DNA of 15,253 bases, from positions 1 through 15,253 of the forward strand of contig CAMLHT010000073.1 of the NCBI GenBank assembly GCA_946479895.1. The letters run 5' to 3'. The translations under genes were made by a program, and so were the position numbers. Source of the DNA: an uncultured Gemmatimonadota bacterium. GTDB taxonomy: Bacteria; Gemmatimonadota; Gemmatimonadetes; Gemmatimonadales; Gemmatimonadaceae. Shown here piece after piece: positions 1 through 5,699 of the stretch (the stretch's first letter is position 1; each line of letters starts with the position of its first letter). The notes under the pieces were generated by a model. That model was not told where the DNA came from. It searched no databases and was given only the letters and a program-made list of their open reading frames with translations.

Positions 1-30
1 CGCCGCCATCCGCCCACTGCGGACCCACTA

Positions 31-50
31 CCCCCCTGACGCGCGGGGGG
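31..50. other. Short C6/G6 hairpin upstream of the first gene
   Basis: Six C residues (31-36), an eight-base loop and six or more G residues (45-52) can form a stable hairpin just upstream of the predicted promoter. It could end transcription of a gene left of the window, but no T-run follows and the upstream gene is not visible. It may only be a low-complexity stretch. Confidence 0.25.
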
Positions 51-71
51 GGCGGACTATAAACATTTGTA

Positions 72-100
72 TTGACCTACCCGGTCTGGCGCCCTATCGT
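72..100 (+). promoter_or_regulatory. Predicted sigma70-type promoter of the metalloprotease gene
   Basis: A -35 box TTGACC (72-77) is separated by exactly 17 bases from a -10 box TATCGT (95-100). Transcription would start near 107, leaving an untranslated leader of about 54 bases before the ATG at 161. The surrounding bases (60-75) are AT-rich in an otherwise GC-rich window, which fits a promoter. This is a consensus match only. Confidence 0.5.
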
Positions 101-160
101 TTTCCGGCGTATGTGATCTGCGTCACGCGCGACTTCCCTCTCCCCTCGACTCCCCGAACG

Positions 161-1303
161 ATGAACAGAGCTCCCACCCGGATCGGCTCCCTCCTGCTCG
201 CCGCCCTCGCGCTCGGGGCGTGCACCGAGCAGGCGACCTCGCCCGCGCCCATGGCTCCGCGCCAGGCATCGCGGCTCAATGTCGACGCCACGACGCCGTC
301 GCTCGACGGCGTGACCTCTTCTGTCCTCGACGGCGTGGTGGTCTACGACCGCATGACCGCCGTCGGCGCGGGAGTGATCAATCCGGGCGATTACGTCTGC
401 CCGGCCACGACGGACGTCAGCGACTGGATCAACGGCAAGCTGGCGGCCACGTTGAGCGTGGAGCCGAGTCGCTTCTTCCAGGCTTACGACCTGGCCGCGG
501 GGGACGTGCCGTTCTACGAAGCGCTCTTCTTCCAGGTCCCCTCGACGTCCCAGTACTTCGGCTACGCAGGTGAGCACACGAAGGCGATCGAGAAGACCGA
601 GCGGCAGTTGAAGAATTTCTGGGACATCCCGTCGAACATCGACATCGTCCCCATGCATGGCAGCACGCTGCTCGACGTGAATCGCGTCGCGGCGACTTAC
701 GAGTTCGCGTACGGGATTCCGACCCCGGTCGCGCAGTTCCTCGCCGACACCCTGCGGCGCACGCTGGCGAACTCGCAGACGATGCGCGACGGCAACCATC
801 CATTCTTCACCTTCAACGCCGTGTCGGTCGGTGCCGTTCCGGGGCTCGTCGGCAACAAGATCGTCGTCGGTGACGGCATCATGGCGGCATTCGACGATCT
901 CGGCTACGGCGACGTGGCGCCGCAGGCGATCCTCGCGCACGAGTTCGCGCACCAGGTGCAGTTCAACAAGCACTTCGGCATCGCCGGCACCCCCGCCGAG
1001 CGCACGCGGTTCGCCGAGCTGAACGCCGACGCGATGTCCGCCTTCTTCCTCACACACAAGCGCGGTGCGACGCTGAACGAGAAGCGCGTCGAGGAGTTCC
1101 TCCGCGTGTTCTACGACATCGGCGATTGCCAGTTCGCCAGCTCCGGCCACCACGGCACCCCCAACCAGCGCATGGCGGCGGCGCAGTTCGGCTTCCAGCT
1201 CGCGCACGACGCGCAGAAGCAGGGGCACCTGGTCACCGCCGCCGAGTTCCAGGCGCAGTTCCTGGCCGTCTATCCGACGCTCGTCGCGCCGGACGCGAAC
1301 TGA
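161..1303 (+). CDS. Putative lipoprotein zinc metallopeptidase (HExxH)
   Basis: A 380-residue predicted secreted zinc-dependent peptidase. The chosen ATG gives a lipoprotein signal peptide: basic N-terminus, hydrophobic stretch at residues 10-20, lipobox LGAC with Cys21. The frame stays open to 113, but that start would put a non-signal extension ahead of the signal. The active-site motif HEFAH lies at 260-264, inside ILAHEFAHQVQF. About 20 residues later comes ELNADAM, whose Glu (about 286) is the likely third zinc ligand. This HExxH plus ExxAD layout resembles neutral zinc peptidases of the YpfJ type, though overall similarity is not clear and the substrate is unknown. No strong Shine-Dalgarno is visible. 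It is the only plus-strand gene and is transcribed alone between the promoter at 72-100 and the hairpin at 1320-1366. It is probably anchored in the outer membrane or periplasm. Confidence 0.85.
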   Translation: MNRAPTRIGSLLLAALALGACTEQATSPAPMAPRQASRLNVDATTPSLDGVTSSVLDGVVVYDRMTAVGAGVINPGDYVCPATTDVSDWINGKLAATLSVEPSRFFQAYDLAAGDVPFYEALFFQVPSTSQYFGYAGEHTKAIEKTERQLKNFWDIPSNIDIVPMHGSTLLDVNRVAATYEFAYGIPTPVAQFLADTLRRTLANSQTMRDGNHPFFTFNAVSVGAVPGLVGNKIVVGDGIMAAFDDLGYGDVAPQAILAHEFAHQVQFNKHFGIAGTPAERTRFAELNADAMSAFFLTHKRGATLNEKRVEEFLRVFYDIGDCQFASSGHHGTPNQRMAAAQFGFQLAHDAQKQGHLVTAAEFQAQFLAVYPTLVAPDAN

Positions 1304-1319
1304 GCGCAGGCACGACCGT

Positions 1320-1366
1320 GATGCACGAAGGGCGCGGACCGCACCGGTCCGCGCCCTTCGTGCATC
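1320..1366. terminator. Perfect 22-bp hairpin between convergent genes
   Basis: Positions 1320-1341 and 1345-1366 are exact reverse complements (22 bp) with a three-base loop. The hairpin lies 17 bases after the metalloprotease stop and 20 bases beyond the stop of the minus-strand gene ending at 1386. It is therefore placed to end transcription from both sides. There is no T-run on either strand, so it is not a textbook intrinsic terminator, but the stem is exceptionally long and GC-rich. Confidence 0.75.
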
Positions 1367-1385
1367 CGGCGTCACGCCACCGCCA

Positions 1386-2099
1386 TTACGGATGCGTGAC
1401 CGTCAGCCCCGTGACGATCGCGTCCGTGTTGTGCGCGAACCGCACGCCATAGACGCCGTCCGTGGACTTCAGCTTCCCAGTCGTCACCAGCGCCGACCTG
1501 GGATAGCTCGCCACCACCGTGCCGTTGATCGCGCACTGCACCGAGTCGGGCTTCACCGACACGGCGATCTCCTGCGTCACCGGCTGGTTCTTTCCCGCCG
1601 CCTTGTGCACCGCGGCGTTCGCCTCGCCACGGCCGCCGTTCATCTGGAACGACTTCGGCCCGAAGCCGCGCACGATGAAGTTGCCGTTGCCGTACGCCGC
1701 GCAGTACAGGTAGCTCTGCTGGTCGGTGCCGAGGTCGTTGCCGGCGATCATGATGCCGTACGGGTGCGGATGATCGTTCAGGTCCATGTACTTCGGCTCG
1801 GTGAACGTCGCCTTCACCGTGTAGTTGCCACTCGCCTTGTTGGCTGGATTCCAGTAGGTCACCGCCGGACCCGTCGTCACGTGGAACCCCTTCCCTTCCG
1901 CGACGAACTTTGCGTCGTCGATGCTGTTCTTCGCGCCGCCGCGCCCCGCGTCGGCCTGGCCGGTCCAGCCGGCCACGTGCACGCCGCCGCCTTCGGCCTT
2001 GCGCACGGTTTCCTGCCCCTGGCTGCAGGCCACGCCCGGTGCGGCGATGAGCAGCAGCGCGACGAGCGAGTACGACGAATGACGAGTGAACGCTGACAT
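1386..2099 (-). CDS. Secreted protein of unknown function
   Basis: A 237-residue protein I cannot assign to a named family. The ATG at 2099 is preceded by a good Shine-Dalgarno (GAGAGG, 7 bases away), which fixes the start even though the frame is open to 2321. An N-terminal signal sequence spans roughly residues 1-24. It ends in APGVAC, which could be a weak lipobox or a signal peptidase I site. The mature part is rich in Gly, Asn and Thr with alternating hydrophobic residues, suggesting a beta-sandwich such as a concanavalin-like or DUF1080-like fold; that is inference from composition. It is the last gene of the minus-strand group, 34 bases after the YjdF-like gene, and is followed by the hairpin at 1320-1366. 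Confidence 0.8.
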   Translation of the reverse strand: MSAFTRHSSYSLVALLLIAAPGVACSQGQETVRKAEGGGVHVAGWTGQADAGRGGAKNSIDDAKFVAEGKGFHVTTGPAVTYWNPANKASGNYTVKATFTEPKYMDLNDHPHPYGIMIAGNDLGTDQQSYLYCAAYGNGNFIVRGFGPKSFQMNGGRGEANAAVHKAAGKNQPVTQEIAVSVKPDSVQCAINGTVVASYPRSALVTTGKLKSTDGVYGVRFAHNTDAIVTGLTVTHP

Positions 2100-2133
2100 C
2101 TCGAAACCTCTCGTGAAGCGGGTTGAGTGAACC

Positions 2134-2808
2134 TTACGGCTGCGCGCCCGCCACTGGCAAGCGTGCGTCCACCGAGCGGCCGTTCGCCGGATCAGGTCGC
2201 GGCCGCACGACGAAGAAGAGCAGCACCGCCACCAGCGCGCCGAGCGTGTCCATGAGCATGTCCTTCTGCGCATCCCACACGTCCCCCTGGCTGCCGAGAA
2301 AGTTCGCGCCCGCCTGCGCATTTCCGCCGTACGCGGCGTACCACCACTCGATGAGCTCGTAGGACATCGCCACGAAGGCGATGGCGAACACGGCGAACAG
2401 GGCGGCGAGGGGGCGACTCATGGCTCGGCGGGAGACCAGGTACTCGAGGATCCCGAACGCGAAGAAGCCGACGGAAAAGTGTCCTACCCGGTCGAACATG
2501 TTCCGTTCGAACCCGAAGGCTCGGCTGAACCAGCCGAAGGGGACGCGCTCGAAGGTGTAGTGGCCACCCACGGTGTGCCAATACGGAAGCACCGCCATCA
2601 GCACGTAGGCGAGCGGCGAGAAACGCACGCCGCGCGCGTACAGCACGACCAGCGCCGTGACGACGACGACGATGGGAATGTTCTCCGCCCACCACGTCGC
2701 GCGGTCGTAGGGACCGATGGCGCCCCAGGTGAAGATGGCCAGGTAGCCAGCGAGGAGTACGGCGGGCACCACGCGCGCCGATCGAGACTCGGGTGCGGTG
2801 CCGGTCAT
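2134..2808 (-). CDS. yjdF: YjdF-like (DUF2238) inner-membrane protein
   Basis: A 224-residue polytopic membrane protein matching the DUF2238/YjdF family by its hallmark stretches: PYWHTVGGHYTFERVPFGWF (about 75-94), NMFDRVGHFSVGF (about 103-115), YELIEWW (about 150-156) and QGDVWDAQKDMLMDTLGA (about 173-190). About five to six transmembrane helices are visible. The acidic and histidine residues conserved inside these helices suggest a transport or enzymatic role, but the family has no established function. The ATG shares its A with the TGA of the small gene upstream (TGATG), so translation is probably coupled. The last 20 residues are a polar cytoplasmic tail. The symbol is given by family resemblance only, and this is not the unrelated Bacillus YjdF. 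Confidence 0.88.
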   Translation of the reverse strand: MTGTAPESRSARVVPAVLLAGYLAIFTWGAIGPYDRATWWAENIPIVVVVTALVVLYARGVRFSPLAYVLMAVLPYWHTVGGHYTFERVPFGWFSRAFGFERNMFDRVGHFSVGFFAFGILEYLVSRRAMSRPLAALFAVFAIAFVAMSYELIEWWYAAYGGNAQAGANFLGSQGDVWDAQKDMLMDTLGALVAVLLFFVVRPRPDPANGRSVDARLPVAGAQP

Positions 2809-2984
2809 CAGAAGCGTCCGCGGAAGAGGAAGAGCACGAGCAGCGCGGCGACGATGACGACGACCAGCATCATGAGCGACGACTGCACACCAGCGCCACC
2901 CGCGCGCCGCGACCGCCAGACGCCAGCCACGGCGCCGATCACGGCAAGGAAGACCAGGACTCCGATGACCACGGGAATCGACAT
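2808..2984 (-). CDS. Small two-helix membrane protein (58 aa)
   Basis: A short open frame from ATG at 2984 to TGA at 2808-2810, easily missed because of its size. It encodes 58 residues: a hydrophobic helix (about 4-21), a basic turn WRSRRAGG, a second hydrophobic helix (about 37-54) and a basic end FRGRF. Positive-inside logic puts the loop and the C-terminus on different sides or suggests a re-entrant hairpin, so topology is unclear. The start has a Shine-Dalgarno GAGG five bases upstream. Its stop overlaps the YjdF-like start by one base (TGATG), strong evidence that it is translated and coupled. I do not recognise a family. Plausible roles are a small partner subunit or a stabiliser of the YjdF-like protein. 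Confidence 0.75.
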   Translation of the reverse strand: MSIPVVIGVLVFLAVIGAVAGVWRSRRAGGAGVQSSLMMLVVVIVAALLVLFLFRGRF

Positions 2985-3047
2985 GAGAGCCTCGCGAGAC
3001 CGTCAGGATTCGAGTTCGGCGGGGCTGCCAACGTAACGCCCCGCGCA

Positions 3048-3080
3048 GCTGCCAGCCATGCTTACCCGTCGGCTGGCAGC
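3048..3080 (-). terminator. 10-bp hairpin after the phosphodiesterase gene
   Basis: Positions 3048-3057 and 3071-3080 are perfect reverse complements (10 bp, 13-base loop). The hairpin sits about 60 bases beyond the stop of the endonuclease/phosphatase gene and before the start at 2984. It is a reasonable end point for the seven-gene minus-strand operon, although no T-run follows. Confidence 0.5.
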
Positions 3081-3138
3081 CACCCTGGCAGCGCCTGCAT
3101 GAGTGCGCGACGCAGCGGTCACGGACGACTCCGTTCGC

Positions 3139-3912
3139 CTACCGGAGCTCCGCCAGCTCCACGAGCAGGGGAAAGTGATCCGACGCCACACGGGCGATCT
3201 CCGGCGACCTCCGCACTTCGCACGTCCTCACCTGCGACGCGTACGCGGACGGCACGAACACGTAGTCCAGCCGTACGTGCGGATGCCACACCGGGAAGGT
3301 GTAACCCGGATCCAGCTCCGCGTCCGGGTGGACGCAGCGCCACGCGTCCACATAGCCGTCGGTGCCCATCATCTCGATCGTGCTGCGCGCGATGTCGCGC
3401 CCGCTCAGCCAGACCATCCCGCGGATCCACGCCGGCATCGGTGACGGGTCGAACTTCTCGCCCGGTGCGAGCGCATTGAAGTCGCCGGCCAGCAGGTGGA
3501 AGGCGAACGCATTCTCCTCACGGAGCAGCTGCTCGCGGATTCCTTCCAGCAGTCCGCGCAGCTCCCGGGCTCGCTGCTGCTCGCTCCACCGCGAGAACCA
3601 CGCGCGCAGGTGAAGCACGAACACCCTCGGCAGTCCCTCTTCCAGCGACACCTCGAGCAGGGCGTGGCGCGTGCGCGGCGGGTGCCGCCAGGCCACGTCG
3701 CGCACGTCGACGCGACTCAGGAAGCCGGTGGAATGGCCGGGTCGCGACCCGTGCCGTGGATAGCCGGCCAGCGTGGCGATGCGCTTCACCGTCTCAGGGT
3801 CGCGCGCCTCCTGCAGCGCCACGAAGTCGGCGTCCGCCTCGCGGATCACCTCGGCGATCTGCGCGGCGCGGCTGATGCCCCCTTCACGGATGTTGTACGT
3901 GAGGAACCGCAC
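3139..3912 (-). CDS. Endonuclease/exonuclease/phosphatase (EEP) family protein
   Basis: A 257-residue metal-dependent phosphoesterase of the EEP (exonuclease III/DNase I/sphingomyelinase-like) superfamily. The catalytic set is complete: Asn7 in TYNIREG, Glu35 in ALQEARDP, His101 in FVLHLRAW, Asp144/Asn146 in AGDFNAL, Asp216 in RLDYVFV and Asp245/His246 in ASDHFPL. The length is that of a single EEP domain. There is no signal peptide, so it is probably cytoplasmic. The substrate (nucleic acid, phospholipid or inositol phosphate) cannot be read from the sequence. It starts at GTG immediately after the TGA of the nucleotidyltransferase gene (TGAGTG, no gap), so the two are probably translated together. 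It is the last gene of the operon, followed by the hairpin at 3048-3080. Confidence 0.9.
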   Translation of the reverse strand: MRFLTYNIREGGISRAAQIAEVIREADADFVALQEARDPETVKRIATLAGYPRHGSRPGHSTGFLSRVDVRDVAWRHPPRTRHALLEVSLEEGLPRVFVLHLRAWFSRWSEQQRARELRGLLEGIREQLLREENAFAFHLLAGDFNALAPGEKFDPSPMPAWIRGMVWLSGRDIARSTIEMMGTDGYVDAWRCVHPDAELDPGYTFPVWHPHVRLDYVFVPSAYASQVRTCEVRRSPEIARVASDHFPLLVELAELR

Positions 3913-4410
3913 TCACTCGTCGGCGGATTCGTCCGCCTCCTCGCTGTCGGGCTTCTTCAGCAGCACCAGGTACGGCTGGTCCATCACCACATCGCGCACG
4001 TACTGCACGAACGACGTGGTGGCCTGGATGTTCACCGGACGGCCGACCATGGCGCAGAGCTGCTTGCGCAGGTTCGCGAGCGCCGGTGCGGCGAACGGAT
4101 GCGCATCGCCGAAGGGCACGGAGTGGATCTCGGGGATGTGGAACTCGCGGAACAGCGTCACCATCCCGCCGCCGACGAAGGTGACGTCGAGGTCGCTCGT
4201 GCCGGGGCCGTCGGCGTCGAACGGCTCGCTGGACATCCACTTGTGGCCGGTCACCGCGCTGCCGCGCAGGATCACCTCCACGCCGGCGGGAGTTTCCTCG
4301 TCGATCACGCGCACGAACTCCTCCAGCCGGCGCGGCTCGCCCCCGAAGGCGAGGCAGATCACGCGCTCGCGAATGGTGTCCTGGCTCTCCTCAGCAGTGT
4401 CTGGCTTCAT
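3913..4410 (-). CDS. Nucleotidyltransferase-fold protein
   Basis: A 165-residue protein with a Pol beta-like nucleotidyltransferase signature: VILRGSAVTGHKW (about 46-58), giving the G-S motif, then GPGTSDLDVTFVG (about 68-80), giving the acidic pair Asp73/Asp75 that would bind metal. A third acidic residue is not obvious. The chosen ATG at 4410 begins the well-behaved sequence; the frame is open to 4452 but that extension is Arg-rich and atypical. No clear Shine-Dalgarno is visible. The C-terminus is acidic (EEADESADE). The substrate is unknown, and it could modify a small molecule, RNA or protein. It is directly abutted by the EEP gene, a pairing that suggests a joint role in nucleotide or nucleic-acid chemistry. 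Confidence 0.78.
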   Translation of the reverse strand: MKPDTAEESQDTIRERVICLAFGGEPRRLEEFVRVIDEETPAGVEVILRGSAVTGHKWMSSEPFDADGPGTSDLDVTFVGGGMVTLFREFHIPEIHSVPFGDAHPFAAPALANLRKQLCAMVGRPVNIQATTSFVQYVRDVVMDQPYLVLLKKPDSEEADESADE

Positions 4411-4473
4411 GGCGTCGCGGCATCGCGAGGAACGTGCCCGGGTACCACGCACGCATGCCGGGAGAGCCGCGCG

Positions 4474-5151
4474 TCACCGCTCGTCCTTCCTCGTGGCCAG
4501 GTAGATCGTGTGCATCGGGCCTGCGGTGTCATGCGCCCGCACCCGCAGCGTCTCCACAGCCAGCCGGCGGTGCTGCAGCAGCCTCAGGAAGCGCGGATCG
4601 TCGCCCACCGACCAGTAGGCGATCCTTCCACGCGGGCGCAGCGCCGCTACCGTCGTTGCCACGCCGCGCCCGGCGTAGAGCCGCTCGCTCTCCGACATCA
4701 ACATCCCCGCCGGCCCGTTGTCGGTGTCGAGCATGATCGCATCGAACGCGGCAGGGTGCTCGCGCAGCACGTCGATCACGTCCTGCTGTACCACCCGCAC
4801 CCGCGGGTCGCGCATGGCCTCGGCGGAGAGATCGTACGCGGGATCGGCGTTCCACTCGATCACCTCCGGCACCAGCTCGGCCACCACGACCTCCGCGTCG
4901 TCACACAGCACCTCGAGCGCAGCCCGTAGCGTGAAGCCGAGTCCGAGGCCGCCGATCAGCACCCGCGCGCCGGACATGTCGCCAAGGTGCTCGCACGCCA
5001 CCTCGGCCAGGCGGCGCTCGGACAGGTGACGACGTGTGGACATCAGCTCCACGCCGTCGGCGCGAATCAGGTACGCGCCATCGTGCCGGTACAGCACGAG
5101 CTCGGTGCCGTTCGGGGTGCGCGCGGCACCGAGCCGCTCGAGTCGCTTCAT
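4474..5151 (-). CDS. Spermidine-synthase-like (SAM-fold) protein
   Basis: A 225-residue Rossmann-fold protein resembling polyamine aminopropyltransferases (SpeE-like). A short N-terminal beta region (1-45) is followed by the nucleotide-binding loop VLIGGLGLGF (64-73), the acidic strand end VVVAELVPEVIEW (Glu92), a second acidic site QQDVIDVL (Asp124) and FDAIMLDTDNGP (136-147), the usual place of the catalytic Asp. It is shorter than typical SpeE (about 280 residues), and its N-terminal domain is reduced. It may therefore be a related methyltransferase or aminopropyltransferase rather than true spermidine synthase. The start is three bases after the stop of the lipoprotein gene, so it belongs to the mgtA operon. 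Confidence 0.82.
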   Translation of the reverse strand: MKRLERLGAARTPNGTELVLYRHDGAYLIRADGVELMSTRRHLSERRLAEVACEHLGDMSGARVLIGGLGLGFTLRAALEVLCDDAEVVVAELVPEVIEWNADPAYDLSAEAMRDPRVRVVQQDVIDVLREHPAAFDAIMLDTDNGPAGMLMSESERLYAGRGVATTVAALRPRGRIAYWSVGDDPRFLRLLQHRRLAVETLRVRAHDTAGPMHTIYLATRKDER

Positions 5152-5154
5152 GCG

Positions 5155-5676
5155 TCAGTGGTGCCCCGCCGCGCGATGATCCGCCCGCTGGAAGGCGAGG
5201 AACTCGTGCACCGCCGCCAGCGCCTCGGGATCGTGCGTCGTGATCCGGACCTCGGCGCCGCGCGGCCGGTCGACTGCCTCATAGTGCAGCGTCGCCGCGC
5301 GTGCGGCCATCACCTTCGTGCCAGGCACCTGCTGCGCGTGCACGAGGCCAGGCGCGGAGAAGTCGCCGCGCGCGAACGCGCCGGCGATCTCGTGCATGTG
5401 GGCGCGGATGGTCCGGATCTCCGCGGTGTCTCCCTCGCTCGGCCGCTCGAGGATGATCCGGCCGCCGTCGGGGAGCGTCTCGAATACATGCTGCGACGTG
5501 TACTGGTTCACCCCCATCACCCCTTCCCCGCGCGACTGCACGCCGGCGAAGGCGGAGTCGTTCGTCGCGCCATGCGCGGCGTGCATCGCGGCGGCGGTGT
5601 CGGCGCGCGGCTCGGAGCTCCTGGCGCATGACGCGGCAGCGGCGAGCAAGGCGAGGGCGATGACGGAGCGCTTCAC
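5155..5676 (-). CDS. His-rich putative lipoprotein
   Basis: A 173-residue exported protein. The GTG at 5676 is chosen because it gives a proper signal sequence (VKRSVIALALLAAAASC) with a lipobox-like AASC; the frame is open much further upstream but only as an antisense shadow of the ATPase gene. The mature part contains MHAAHG near the N-terminus, a conserved-looking core (GVMGVNQYTSQHVFETLPDG, then HMHEIAGAFARGDFSAPGLVH) and ends in FLAFQRADHRAAGHH. I recall similar proteins of unknown function, some misannotated as aspartate carbamoyltransferase; nothing here supports that enzyme. The many His and Met residues make metal binding possible. It lies 23 bases after mgtA and three bases before the spermidine-synthase-like gene. 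Confidence 0.75.
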   Translation of the reverse strand: MKRSVIALALLAAAASCARSSEPRADTAAAMHAAHGATNDSAFAGVQSRGEGVMGVNQYTSQHVFETLPDGGRIILERPSEGDTAEIRTIRAHMHEIAGAFARGDFSAPGLVHAQQVPGTKVMAARAATLHYEAVDRPRGAEVRITTHDPEALAAVHEFLAFQRADHRAAGHH

Positions 5677-5699
5677 GGTAGACAGGGGTGCGACGTCGT

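Noticed and set aside
77..1375. 432-codon minus-strand frame opposite the metalloprotease
   Set aside because: Low-complexity Arg/Glu/Val-rich translation without a recognisable domain; the plus frame has a signal peptide, zinc motif and promoter.
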